The notes under the pieces were generated by a model. It ran no database searches. It was not told the DNA's origin and saw only the letters and a list, made by a program, of their open reading frames with translations. The position numbers were made by a program, and so were the translations under genes. 64,000 bases of DNA from NCBI GenBank assembly GCA_001465935.1, contig LNKV01000001.1, forward strand, positions 186,001 to 250,000, given 5' to 3'. Origin of the DNA: Clarireedia homoeocarpa (Eukaryota; Ascomycota; Leotiomycetes; Helotiales; Rutstroemiaceae). Positions 1 to 12,316 of this stretch are shown here, piece after piece (within the stretch, counting starts at the first letter, position 1; each line of letters starts with the position of its first letter).

Positions 1-1123
1 TTACCTTCCAGCTGCAAACAACTTACAGGACAGCACAGCACAGCACAGCACAGGGCAGCACAAGATAGGACATCTTTTCTCCATCACATCACATCACACC
101 ACACCACACTACTCCATACCGTACTTGGGAGATAACAAAATTTTTATCAATTAAGGACGGGGGAAGGATATCTATCTATGATATGTATGTATGGTATTCT
201 CCCGAGAAGCTTGAGCTAGAGGTACAAGAGAGGTACAGTACAAGTACTAGAACACAAGCCTCGATCTCGGGTTTGCCTACCAGAGTACTCATACTCAGCA
301 TTCAAGGCGAAAGAAAGCAGGTCAAGTGTCACGCACGTCCTGGTTGGGTCCCGAGTTTGAAAGTATGCGTGCACTTGGTATTCAGGATTGCACGCGTGTT
401 GTATGTACTGGATTTCGAGCAATCTTGATTTAAGAAGGTGACTAGGAATTTCTGATAGAAGAGTTTTATTCGAATCCTACTTGTGGAAATTCTACTTGGA
501 CAATTAGGTATTTGCCTATACTAAACTGAGGAGAGGTTACCTAGAACTGCAGGTTTGCTCTTCGTCCAGGGCTTACCGCACCCTTGGCGACACGTTATTC
601 ACAGAGACTTGCCAAAAGGCCCCAGTTCAAGTATTGGGGATTAGGGACTAGTCACTACACACTTACACTGCACAATGAATGGTGACTATGAAGCAAAATT
701 TTGATCTATGGCTATCTATGGCTATCTTGATCCTGGGCTCAAAATTGTGGCTCGAAAGCCACCAAAGATGTATGATGTATCAGCTATATTTGTGCAATGC
801 CAACGCGAAAACAAGGAAATGTCTTCTCAGAAGCAATTAGCTCCAATAAAGGGAAAAAGAACAAGCATTCAATAAATCTTCCAATCTGCTTCAAAATGGT
901 TGCCACGACAGTCCAATCAATTGCCCTAGGTGGATCGATCAACAACTGCAAATCAACACATTAGAAATTTTGATGCCGTTGCACGATTGTTATGCAGTGC
1001 AGTAAAGACCAATACTGGCTGCATCTACTCGACTTTAGTCGTGCGAACTTTCGATGTGATCGTGTACATCTCAATCTTAAGGAAAGTTAATATTCTCAAC
1101 ATGATATAACGAGATGACATAAT
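1..1123. other. Intergenic / 3' flank of the Mei2-like gene
   Basis: No supported gene. The first 110 bases hold short microsatellite-like runs: a CAGCA repeat near 34-52 and CATCA/CACAC repeats near 81-108. Two opposite ORFs at about 183-428 cover the same bases, have no recognisable domain and no splice context, and look like chance. Confidence 0.6.
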
Positions 1124-3647
1124 CTACTCACATGGAGAGTACGCCTGATACGGACTTTGACGGTGAATATCATCCTCATCATCATCATCATCATCAAAAC
1201 CATACTCCTCACGCTCAGCGAGGCTGGTACCGCGGTCGTATTGGGAACGACGACGACGCTGTTCATCTCTGAGGTGCTGTCCCGCACTTGGAGCGAAAAG
1301 ACCTATTCTAGTTAGCAACCGAACCAAAGACTGAGAAAAGGTAAATACATACCGACATGTTCAGCGTTCTCACAGCTTCGCTTGAGCTTAGAGGCATTGT
1401 CCGATGGTGGGAATGTGTCCTCTTGCCCTGCACGACCATAAACATCATTGAGGGTAAAGAAGAGCTACATATGAGTTAGCTGGGCCAATTGATCATGGAG
1501 CGCAATGAGAACAATGAGAATGTACCTTGGGTCTGTAGTGAGGTGGCTCTAGCATCACAGAAGAGTTGCGGAACTTTTGAACAAGACAATCTCTTCCCTG
1601 AATTGTAGCATATGAGACTTCAGCAACCTTGTCACTCTTGAATCTATGCCACTTCTGGTTGGAGCGGGCGAGAACAAAATCAATGATATCCAATGGATCA
1701 ACGAAGTTGATGAAGGCATAGCCAACATTGCAGTCGTTGGAGAAATCGATTCGAAGATACATGAAGTCATAGCGGCCGTGACTGCTCTCATCAATGATAC
1801 TCTTTAACATCGCCTGGTCAACCTTATTCGGAATATTGCGAAGCATGACGGTTGTCCGAACATCAATGCCTTGCTCAATACGGTTGATATCAACGTGATT
1901 GTGATGACCAGTGGCTTGATTGGAATTTTGACGACCTCTCATCTGGCCTTGAGGGGTCCTAACAGCATTCTGGCGGCGGTTGGAACCACGATTGAACTGG
2001 GCAATATCGCGAGAGTTTGCAGGTGTCTGAGGCAAATAACCAAAACCTTGATTATAGCACTGCGGGGTTGTTGAAAGTCGATTAAGCCCCGGCTGAGCAA
2101 AAGCACCCGCAGAGAACGCCTGTGGTGAAAATCCTGGGGACACGAAAGCATCATATCCACTATCGGCGATTTGCGGTTGTCTTTGGAGTGAGCCGGGAAA
2201 AGCTGGCTGGAATGGTGTGATAGGAGATGCCGAGTACAAGCTGTTCAAAACGTAGGGAACACTAGTGGGCTGTAATCCAAAAGGATTTGCCGCCAAATAC
2301 GGGATGCCGGTCGGATTAGGACTGCCAGTGTTGAACAATGGGTTGTTTGCAGGAAATCGGGGTGTGTGAACATTGTTGTGAATCGAAAGCTGACCAAGGG
2401 CATCGCTGAGCTCAGATGTATCTGCGGGACGGCGAGTAGGAGTTGAGACTGGTACAGGGTTTTGTCTATGGTTTTCCTTTTGTGCAATCTTCTCAAGATC
2501 TGGTTGATGGGGTTCGACTTTGACGACAACAGACTGTGAACTATGTTAGCTGCCCGTTGTTTAGATATGAGTAGAAAGTCTCACTCCAATGATCTTGTTG
2601 TTGCAGCGAGCAATTGCTCGCGTGACGAGAGCCGAGTCGGCGAACTCGGCGACCATCCTGAAGGTACCAGCCTCGGTTGCTAGTAGCTTCTGCCAGGCGT
2701 ATAACTCACCCTCAGCAGACAAGAGTTCACGAAGAGATTCCTCAAATTCCTTTTTGTCTAACGCAGTGTTGGACGGGTAGCTTGCGGTCATCATGACTTG
2801 GCCCTCGTGAGCTGAAGTGAGGCTCTTCGAATTTGGACTAACGACTGCATTGAAGTCTTTTGCAGGAATGTACTCGACGGCACACTTAGGGTGATCGAGC
2901 TTGATGGCGCTGTAGACTTTCTCTGCTTCGTTAATATCAGTCAGGCGAATGTAAACGGTGTTGTTGCTGATATGAAGTTTTGTCGTGCCAGTAACACCAT
3001 GACCCGTCTTTGTTAGCTTCTACTCAGCATATTTGTTAGCAGAAGATCGTGTACAAGGATGGCTGTAAGGGTTGTGAGAGATACTAACCTCGAAAGAGAG
3101 GCTGACGCTGGAGGAGACATCTGTATCATGATAAATACTGGTTACTTTGATGTATCTCGTAGCACCAGTATCTGTGCTGAATCTCTAAAGACACGTCAGC
3201 AGGCTCATTCTCAAGAGATTCAGTGACTCATACACCATAGCTGGTAACTTCAGGAACACGGACTGGGCTGCTATGAGAAGCAACGACATTGTCAAGGTAT
3301 TGCACTGTGCCCGGGACGAGATTGGTTGTGGAACCATAGGCGACGGCGGGAATTTGGGCTGTCTGAGTAGTGGAACTAGGACCGACACTGTAAGAGAATG
3401 GCTGGAATGCAGAGGCGGTGGCAGAAAGCTTCTGATCGGCCTTGCTTCGTGGACCAGCGGTAACGAAAGGGTCCTGGTGATTGCTCGACAACGGAGCAGA
3501 CGAGGGTCGAGAATCAGCAGGTTTGGGAGGTCTCACGTCTTCGGGAGAAAACGCAGTGAGGGCAGTATTTGGGGTTCCCTGGACCGACTCCACTGCGCCA
3601 TGAGAAGATGGAGGGGAGTGCCCGTAAGCGTTGTTGAAAGTCGACAT
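1124..3647 (-). CDS. Mei2-like RNA-recognition-motif protein
   Basis: Predicted RNA-binding protein of the Mei2 family; S. pombe Mei2 drives entry into meiosis. Six coding exons read well: 3647-3234, 3184-3089, 3019-2585, 2533-1526, 1464-1353 and 1302-1124, totalling 747 codons plus stop. The Mei2-type C-terminal RRM lies at about residues 538-650, with RNP-like strings TTVMLRNIPNKV and VGYAFINF and the family-typical tail KWHRFKSDKVAEVSYA. A weaker RRM-like stretch (TTKLHISNNTVYIRL) sits near residue 180. The rest is low complexity, rich in Q, N, P and S, and the C terminus has an acidic DDDDDDEDD run. The start is the first ATG after a long poly(A) tract in the leader. It faces SEC15 head to head across about 1.8 kb. 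The family call is firm; a meiotic role in this organism is inferred from the family. Confidence 0.88.
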
Positions 3648-3653
3648 GTGTAG

Positions 3654-3657
<4 letters not shown>

Positions 3658-3704
<47 letters not shown>
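3658..3704 (-). repeat. 47-nt homopolymer: poly(A) in the Mei2-like 5' leader
   Basis: The plus strand shows 47 uninterrupted T, so the Mei2-like transcript would carry A47 ending 10 nt before its start codon if transcription begins upstream of it. The length may vary between isolates or be affected by sequencing slippage. Confidence 0.9.
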
Positions 3705-5444
3705 CAAAGAGAAGATGGATCGATGTCAAAATTGTGCCTGGAAAAGACGCTGAAATTTCCGAGGAAGCAGAGACAGAGACGAACGGTAGTGCTCTGCTGA
3801 ACAAAATAAGGTGCGGTAGATCTCGAGATTAATCAACGGGAGAAAAGGAAGTGTTTGGATGTTCAAGATATTTCCTCAATCTGTGGGAATGGAATGGAAA
3901 AGAAGACTACACCAAAGGCTTTGCTTGATATGTAAAGAATCAAGAGGTAAAGCGGCGAGGGAAAAGAATGAGCAGTAGAAACATCAAAGTATGTAGGATT
4001 TAATAACTTGAATAAATTGATACCGGGACCATCCCCAAGCAATGGTATACCGATAAACGTTTAAGTCGAAGATAGGACGAATCGAGGAGTCGGTGATGGA
4101 TCTGATCGAATCTCCAAAAGAGTCAAGACCGATTGGCTTTGAAGGAAACGACAGGAAGGTATAGCAGAAGAAGAAAGTAAAGCAGAGGAGGAAGGTACAT
4201 GGACGTAAATATGTTCATATATAGATGGGTTGGATGACTAAGATGAAACGGAAGTGTTTGCGAACGGCGAGGCGAGAGTGAAGATTCGCCTCCGATGAAA
4301 GGCCGCCGCTTCTCTTTTGGGAAGTGGGAGTGGGAGTGGGAGTGGAAGTTGGAGTGGGAGTGGGAGTGGGCGGGTGAATATGAGTATGAGGACGAGTATG
4401 AGTATGAGGACGAGTATGAGTATGAGTATGAGGACGAGTATGAGTATGAGGACGAGTTTCCTTATGCACCAACCTCATTTTACGTGTGTGGACCGGAAAG
4501 GCTTCCAAGACAGCTTCGGGCCGAACGGAACGTTGCATCGTTGAGACAGAATCCGAACTGAGCATTCACTTGTCGGCGCAGCTCGTCCCTAGAGTCCTCT
4601 ACTCGGATGGGAGCAGTCGATATGGACGCCGGTAGGTATATGGTACTGTACAGAGTAGAAGCGAAGTCATTGGATACCCACGAAATCGTGAATTCGTGCT
4701 TCATTGCTATCTCTGCCGCACTGCTTGCGAAGCCGAATCCCGTTTCTGTGACTCAAATGCTACTTCCAGCTCATACACTCCTACGAGACTTGCCATTACT
4801 TGACCAGCATGTAAGTAGGTAGGTACGCAGGTACGCACGTGCGCACGACCTTGAAGGGTGAATTGTGACGCTTCTCGGACGCTTCTCGATCTCTTGGATA
4901 GAGGGATTCTTGGAGTTCAGATGTCCCCATCACGCCGATATGAGGGAACAGAGCTTTCCATCGACCATGTGTCTGATTACTCCTTCCATTTTTCTTATTG
5001 TTCTCTGAGGGTTGAAACATCCATTATAGGTGCACTAACATTACTTATGGAAGCTGCTGATCCACACAAGTACCTCCATCCTCAAATAAATATCATCTTA
5101 ATATCTGGTTCGAGGATGTGATGGAGCATTAAGGTCTTTCTTTTCTCTATACTGCGGTGCCGCCAGTACGTTTAACCTTTATGCAGTTGAACTTACCTAC
5201 AGTAAGTTATTGATTACAGTACGAGTAATATCGCTCTTTAGTTCTTCCGGATCCGGGCGTGATTTTAGACACTTGCAACGACTTCTAAACCCACCCTTTC
5301 CCTCAGCCTGACCCTGATGCCTATCTACCCAATAGTACTTCGTATAAGCATACTCATCCATTAAGAGCTGGACTCCCTCAAAACTTCTTCCCATGGTCTA
5401 GGTTTGTATAAAATTGAAAACTCCATTACCAAATCGCGTTTGCA
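3705..5444. other. Divergent intergenic region, Mei2-like / SEC15
   Basis: Presumed promoter and leader DNA for two head-to-head genes. It contains the purine-rich arrays listed separately. No further coding exon is supported; ORFs inside it are translations of the repeats or chance. Confidence 0.65.
4324..4458. repeat. Two adjacent purine-rich short tandem arrays
   Basis: At about 4324-4371 the plus strand repeats GGGAGT with small interruptions. It then changes at about 4379-4458 to GAGTAT and GAGGAC units in a higher-order order (two or three GAGTAT followed by one GAGGAC). The plus strand is almost free of C for some 130 bases. Open frames on both strands are by-products of the 6-nt period. 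Confidence 0.9.
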
Positions 5445-8343
5445 ATGGCACCTCGAAGGGCGGTGCAGTACGATGACTACCGGCAAGCTGTACAGCAGGT
5501 ATGCAACACCTTCCTACATCCTATATGTAGAACTTGTTGATTGACAGCATAAAGATCATATTATCCTCCTCAGATGCCGACTACCTCGATCAATTAATAC
5601 CTGCTCTGAAAGATGCCACACTCTCGAATAGAACCGCAGGGCTTATGCGGAGCTTGTCACAATATGCGGACGAACGCGAGGCTGATATCGAGCGCATTGG
5701 GCTGACGAAACACGAGGAATTTCTTGCATCGGTCAATCAGCTGCAGCAAGTTCGAGAAGGGACATCCGAACTCACATCTGAAATCCTCAAACTCAACCAG
5801 TCTATTCAAGCGAGCACAGAAAAGCTAGCGGCGCAGAAGGAAGCACTGGTAGACACAAGGGCCGTTCGGCAGAACATCACCGAAGCATCAGAAGCATTGA
5901 AGGAATCTTTGACAGTATTGCACGCTGTGAACTCGGCACATGGGCAGATACGAAATAAAAATTACTACGCGGCCCTCAAAGCCTTGGCTGATTTACAAAA
6001 CGAACATTTGATACCAACCATTCAGAACAAATATGCGACACAGCATAAGCTAGCAGAGATAATTCAAAAGTCCATTCCATCGTCGCAGAAAGCCATCTCA
6101 GAAGCTGTGATGAATGATTTGAATACATGGCTTTACCGAATTCGTGAAACTTCTCAATTTGTAGGAGAGGTGGCTTTCTATCATACCCAGACAAGAAGAG
6201 AACGACAGAAGGAGCGCATGGAAGCAGATCCGAACAATCCGTATCTCAAGAATTTCAGGCTAAACTCAGCTATTGAGCTAGTATATGAGGAGAGTGAAGA
6301 ATTTGATGTTCTTGATAACGAAGAGCTTCAGGTCGAGTTCCTCCCTCTCTTTGAGTGTTTGCACATTCATGAAGCTCTCGGCCAAAGCGAGAAATTTAGA
6401 GCCGAGTATGCTGCCACAAGAAGACAGCAGAAGGAGCTGTTGATTCCGAGCTCGGTGAATGTGACTAATGATCAAGATGAAACATATCTGGGTGCATTAC
6501 TGGAGGGCATCGCTGGCTTCTCAATAATTGAGAAAGCCACTATGAGAAAAACACACAATTTACGATCCCAAGTCGACGTGCGTAGCAAGCTGCCAACAAG
6601 TGGAAATAATGATTTTCTAACTGGGTGCAGGTCGATGAGTTATGGGATTCCATGTGTACAGCTGCCATCAATTTAACCTCCCAAGCACTGGACGAGATCG
6701 ACGATGCAGCTGTCCTGCTCTCAGCCAAAGCTGTCATGACTTTATTCATTCAGACAATGGAGGTAAGCTTGGCAACACCCTACTTTTGCAATACAGAACT
6801 AACTGCAAGACAGGGTTGGGAATATTCTGTGACTGCACTCGATGCGTTCGTGCTCAACATCTTTGAAAGATATAATGATTCCCTCACTCGCAGCTTCGAT
6901 CTTGACTTCCGACAGGTTCGTTCAAACAGCAATTTACCTACGTCACATAGCTAACTCGCTTAGATTGTTTCCGAGGACGAATATAAGCCTCTGATCGTTG
7001 AAGATGCCGAGGAATTCAAGAAAATGATGGAAGTTACTTGGTATCCGCCGGACAAAGAGAAGCCCCCAGAGGACTCGAAGTAAGTGAAGTGCGTCCCCAA
7101 TATTATGAGCATGTCTAACAGCCATCAGACTCCCCTTGGTCCTCCCTTTCTCGTTGATGTACCCGACCTGCTGCATCGTCATCAGAAACTTTTTGAATCG
7201 TTTCTACTACTTCACAGGCGATCATTTTGGACATGAGAATATTATCGATAATGCACTCAGAAAGGTATCTATCATCTCTACCAGTTGAAGACTGGCAATT
7301 GTGCTAATGTGAATCCATCTTCAGTCATTAGACGAGTTACTGGCATATAGTATTTGCGATCCCTTGGTGGAAAAACTAAGCACCTCATACCTGAGCCAAA
7401 TCGTCCAGATTCTCATCAATCTCGAGTACTTCGAAGCGGCCAGTCGAGAATTGGAGGGACTCCTTCAAGCCACACGATCTCCCAACTCAGCAGGCGGCCC
7501 GACAATACTCACAGCCACGGAGAAATTTACGAATAGCAAAAAAGAAGCAGAGAAGCGTATCTTCGAGCTGGTCAATTCAAAGATTGATGATTTGGTCGAA
7601 ACAGCTGAATATGATTGGTATGGTCCGCTTTGTCGTCACACAAATGCAATTCCACTAACAGTATCTTTCTAGGATGGCTCCGTCTCTCGTATCAGAACCA
7701 AGTAATTATATGCAGACTCTTACAGGCTATCTGCACAATATCATGAGTTCCACGCTGTTAGGACTACCCCGAGAAATCAAAGAACTCATCTACTTCGACG
7801 CGCTTTCGCACGCCGCGAACATGATCCTCGTAAGCACAATTCCTCCCCCATCGATTTCCCTCAAATGACCCACTTCCCCAACCTAGCATCCCTACCCACT
7901 TACTCAATCCACCGTACTCACTCAACCCCTCCCACTATAGGCTCTCCCACTCTCCCCCAACGTCAAAAAGATCAACCCCCACGGTGTCGCCGCCCTCGCC
8001 AAAGATGTCGCCTACCTAAGCGAATTCGTCGATACCCTCGATAACGCGCTTATCTTGAAAGAAAACCTCGACGAATTACAACAGACTGTCATGCTCATGC
8101 AGACGGACAATCCCGATGAGTTTTACGATATCTCTGTGCGGAACAAGAAGTTTGGAAGGGTGGATGCTTTGAATGGTCCGAAGATTTTAGAGAAGTATGT
8201 TCATCCTTTTTGTCGATTTTGCCTTTGGCTGGAGAGACTGCGTACTAATTTGCTTTCATGACAGACTTACACATACCGTGGCAAGCCCAACGAAAACCGA
8301 TCGACTTGCGAATTTCTCATCGAGGTTCGGCATGAAGTCATAG
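5445..8343 (+). CDS. SEC15: Exocyst complex component SEC15
   Basis: Exocyst subunit that binds the Rab Sec4 and tethers secretory vesicles to the plasma membrane at growth sites. Ten exons: 5445-5498, 5555-6577, 6631-6762, 6814-6915, 6964-7079, 7129-7264, 7325-7617, 7673-7829, 7941-8194 and 8265-8343. They give 781 aa, a normal length for fungal Sec15. The N terminus joins as MAPRRAVQYDDYRQAVQQ to IILSSSDADYLDQL using an AAG acceptor at 5554. That matches the family start, while the nearer CAG acceptor would break the frame. Family blocks include ADIERIGLTKHEEFL, NKYATQHKLAEII, ELWDSMC and the C-terminal TDNPDEFYDISVRNKKF. The first half is helical and coiled-coil rich. It shares the upstream region with the Mei2-like gene. 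Confidence 0.95.
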
Positions 8344-8604
8344 TATCAATACACATCACATTACAGCAACCCATCACTGTTGTCAATCGCAAATAACAAA
8401 GATAAAAATGTTGATTCTGGGTATTAGAAAAAAGTTATGTGTGCATTCATCATGGACAGCAGTACATACGCCTCATTCGTGCAACCAGAAAAAGAAACAG
8501 ACAAAAACTGGGGTTCCATGTTGTTCATGTCCTATCATTGTATTTCCTCCAATTAACTCCATCCCTTACGATCAATCCACGAAACAACGTATAGCCGAGT
8601 TGTC

Positions 8605-9841
8605 TTAGCCGACATCATAGTCGCGCTCGCCTTCAGCATCAGCGTCGCCTTCGCCTCCATCGTGACGTTGGTAGTTGTGCGTTACGTCAGCACCGGAATC
8701 TTGAGGTCGCTGGGGTTGGACGTGGTACATTGGCTAGGTAGACTGTTAGCTTAACTAAGTGAAGGATTCAAAAGGATGAGGTGGTTGATGTGGGGGACAA
8801 ACCTGTTGTGATTGCATGCCGGGATATCCATAGATTTCGCCCATTTCACCATATAATGGTTGTTGAGGGGCATAGTTAGGTGGTGGACCTTGTGGAACTT
8901 GAGGTTGATACATCGGTGGTGGGCGGTATTCGGGTTCATTAGGCATATGGCCGGGTAGAGTATCATACCCAGGCATGGGGTGCTGTGACTGAGCTGGGTG
9001 ACCGGGTTGTTGAGCCATACCGGGCTGTGGAGGAAGCTGGGTTGGACCTGGCGCACCACCTGGAACTGCTTGAGCAGTGGAACCTGGTCCGGACGGTCTC
9101 TTCGCATGAGATGCGGCTTCTTCACGAGGTACAATGTCAATTAAGAAATCAAACATATCCGATTTCGCCAATGCGGAGGCGATATCAGAACGTTGTAGGG
9201 TTCGACGCTTGTTTTCTTCAGCATGGATCCATGCTCGCATAGTAAGCTCTGTGATGAAAATGTCACATCCTTTGGCGAATAATATAGGTGCTTCCGCAGA
9301 AATCATTTTTACATCAGGGTCAGCCTTCATAACCTTCTTGATGCGTGCCAGCGGTAGCTGGTGCAGCTTGTAGTCATGGGTATCACTCTCAAGGTGGTTG
9401 ATGATTTGCTGCCAATAGGTCGTGAGGATGTCTTTGTAGTTACCGTGAAGACCTTGGTTGACCTAGGTGTCAAGTCAGTATTTTGTCCTAATATCGGAAA
9501 TCCCCAGGTATCTTACATTGGCCCATGCTCCAGTATAAAACTCGGCAACAGGTGCAAAACCTTGTTGAGCAAGCTATATCCACATCAGTATCATGCAGAT
9601 GAAAAAACCTAGGATCAATTGTTCCATACCACTGAACTGGCACCTGTTCATACTTGAGTTAGTGAATTGTCATTATGAGAAAGTGGGATGAGAAAAGTCA
9701 GATGAACGAATGGGGTCAATGCTTCGAGGGTGCCAACGTACCATAATGACCTCCTTGACTGGTATCATAAACCGGCGCAGAACGTTGTTGTGCTGCTGGT
9801 GGTTGCTGTCCGTGGGACGAGCTAGGCGGTTGGGGATCCAT
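8605..9841 (-). CDS. HAP5: CCAAT-binding factor subunit HAP5 / HapE (NF-YC)
   Basis: Histone-fold subunit of the heterotrimeric CCAAT-binding transcription factor; it pairs with NF-YB (HAP3) and recruits NF-YA (HAP2). Five exons: 9841-9742, 9643-9630, 9573-9517, 9462-8803 and 8733-8605, giving 319 aa. The histone fold spans about residues 80-165, with the strings LPLARIKKVMKADPDV, ISAEAPILFAKGCDIFI and LQRSDIASALAKSDMFDFL, all diagnostic of NF-YC. An N-terminal Q/P-rich stretch starts MDPQPPSSSHGQQPP. The C-terminal third is P/Q/G rich and ends in an acidic EGERDYDVG. The second exon is only 14 nt and is the least certain part. It is divergent from FCF2. Confidence 0.95.
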
Positions 9842-11366
9842 CTTTTGTTTGTTTTTCTCTTGCACGATGGCACAACTACGCTTCTCCTCTCATATAGTAA
9901 GATTGTTGCTTCCAAAAATCAACGAGCTGCTACAGAGTGTGGATTGGCACGTGTAGAAGCTTGATGCCTTTAATTCAACGAGTTGATGAATTATCGCGGT
10001 GGCAGGTCGATTGCAAATCGAGGTCAATTGCACAAAAGCCGTTGATCCGCTCGCGTGCGATAACAATGTCGGCTCGCAGAAGATCTAATCGATACAGAAG
10101 CAGCTGTCTAGAAGCACATTTGCATGTCTTCCCAGCCTGCTTCTTTTGTTTTCGCGAGGACCGCGACGACCGCGACGATGAATAGCCTCGACGAATTGAT
10201 GCGTTGATTGGCTGCGTTGGATAAGGTTGTGTATGGGAAGCTTGGGTTTGATGGGAAGTGGTGTGTAGATTAGAATTGATTATTATTGGGCTGTGAAGCA
10301 GATTATTCGCTCGGTCGGTGTTTTTCGAGACGGGGAAAAAGATAAAGAGTAGTAAGCAGCGGGCGGGCGCGGGGGATGTGAGTGCGAGCTTTGGACTAGC
10401 GACTCGCCAATGAATGCGGAGGTCGATGTGGTGGTACAAGTGGAAACTGGAAACTTGGCTTTTTGAGAGACAAGTGAAGCGAAGGCAAGTCCAGATGTTT
10501 ATTTACACGGTGCTTTTTCTATGCTGGTGATGGTGATGGTGCTGGTGATGGTGATGACGCTGATGACGCTGATGACGATGGTGATGGCCTTGATGTGTGT
10601 ATGGTCAATTCAAGTAGAAGATCGTCCCTCTATATATATCCTCTTTTTCTCCCCAATATCATATCATCCACATACAATGTTATTATTGCATCAGATGCAT
10701 GCCGTAGATGCTCTGGCAAGAACTTGCGACAAACCCTTGATTGTGCGCTGGCTTCACTCATTATGCATGTGAACCCACGCTTTGTGAACGAGGCGAACGG
10801 CGAGGCAAGAGAAGGGCACCATAATCTCATCATCTCTGAAGTATCCGAGGCAGAACGAGGCAAAACAAGGCAAAAGGGGCAGGAGATATAACAGTTCACG
10901 GAGTAACGTTGAATCTAGAACTCGTAGAATGCATGATGGCTGAATTCAACAGACTCACGTCTCGATCTCAATTCTGCCAGCTCGAATGTTCTCGGTTTCT
11001 CATCCCGCACGCACTGTCCGCGTCATTCCCTCGCTCACTTCCCTCATCGCTCACTTCCCTCACTTCGCTCACTTCCCTCCCTTCCGAGTTCTCAAAACCG
11101 GCCAGCCGAGCTTGGACCATTACTGAGTAGAACTACTTATACTGTATGAGGCACTGAGGCTCGAGCGCGCGGACATTTCAGCTGCCAACCACCGACCACT
11201 AAACCGGAATAAGAATAGCTCTCATGAAATTATTTTTTAGCCGGCCTTCGACCCACCAAAGCATGTCTTTTTTTCTCTTGAAGCAGAAGAATTTGAAGCT
11301 CTCCTCATTTGCTTCATCTGCCTTCCGTCTCCGTCGTTCGGCATTCGACACCACAATCTGCCAAAT
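9842..11366. other. Divergent intergenic region, HAP5 / FCF2
   Basis: About 1.5 kb with no supported gene. It holds short repeats: GATGGT/GATGAC-type units at about 10523-10590 and repeated GCTCACTTCCCTC-like units at about 11031-11080. A 154-residue minus-strand ORF at 9975-10439 has no recognisable domain and is taken as chance. Confidence 0.6.
10523..10590. repeat. Short imperfect GATGGT / GATGAC tandem repeat
   Basis: Units of 6 nt, first GGTGAT variants and then GACGCTGAT variants, run for roughly 65 bases in the HAP5/FCF2 intergenic region. Seen directly; no function proposed. Confidence 0.8.
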
Positions 11367-12316
11367 ATGGCCGACAATGATCTCTCAGATGATCAGATCC
11401 AGCAATTGCTGAAAGATGCAGAGGAGCGTATGAGGAGTGCAAAACAGGTCATCTTAAATGATGAGGACGCGACCAAAATCTCTCTCCCAACGTAAGTAGC
11501 TTGCGCCCATTTTCATTCAATTTCTCCTCAGCACACGCGGCGTAATAACAGACTTACTCCTCACTAGGTTAAAAAAGACAACCGAGTCTTCAGTCACACC
11601 CTATGTCAAGTCCAAAGGACAATCTGCGGTCGTTGATCCTTCGCGCCTCGTTGCTCCCGAGGTAAAGAAGCTTGCCAATGGTATCAGAACTGTGGAAGAT
11701 CCTGTCGCTCTCAAAGCAAAGAATCTTAAGGTAAGCAGATTTACATGTTTAGCTTACTTCTTGTCTCCTGTGAGGAAAATTATCCCAAAGAAACTGACGC
11801 AGAATTTGGTCCCGTCTTGGGTATCACCCTGCAAAAAATGAAGCTTTTTATATTCATAGTTACGCTGAGAAGACGCATCATTTATTGGCTTATTACAAGA
11901 AATGACTGAGCGAGCATATCTCTAACAATATCTCATAGGAAAAGCAAGCAACTGCTGGTGCCAAATGGTACAACATGCCAAAAACTGTTCTTACTCCTGA
12001 ACTCAAACGCGATCTTCAACTTCTACGCTTACGTGGCGTTTTGGACCCCCATCGTCATTACAAGAAGGACACTCAGAAGGCTGAAGTTCCAGAATACTCC
12101 CAAGTGGGCACCATCATCGAGGGTCCCACGGAATACTTCAGTGGCCGACTCACGAACAAGGAACGCAAACAGACTTTCGTCGAACAAGTGCTGGCTACTG
12201 AGAATGCAAACCACAAGTTCCGTTCGAAATACAACGAGATACAAGCTGCGAAGACCAGTGGCCGCAGGGAACATTACAAAAAAATGAAAGCAATGAGACG
12301 TCGCAAAACTTCATGA
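11367..12316 (+). CDS. FCF2: rRNA-processing protein FCF2
   Basis: Nucleolar factor needed for early pre-rRNA cleavages on the 18S side, part of the small-subunit processome; it is related to the C-terminal region of human TdT-interacting factor 2. Three exons, 11367-11491, 11568-11730 and 11939-12316, give 221 aa. The Fcf2 domain occupies about residues 100-200 with AGAKWYNMPKTVLTPE, DLQLLRLRGVLDPHRHYKKD and the basic tail KKMKAMRRRKTS. The N-terminal part is acidic and helical (ADNDLSDDQIQQLLKDAEER). The second intron, 208 nt, is unusually long for this window. HAP5 lies upstream in the opposite direction. Confidence 0.95.

Noticed and set aside
4215..4565. ORFs of 75-116 codons on both strands around 4.2-4.6 kb
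   Set aside because: They are direct translations of the 6-nt purine arrays (HTHTRP and EYEYED repeats) and not proteins.
9975..10439. 154-codon minus-strand ORF upstream of HAP5
   Set aside because: No recognisable domain, Ser/Arg/His-rich random look and partly repeat derived; it sits where the HAP5 promoter must be.
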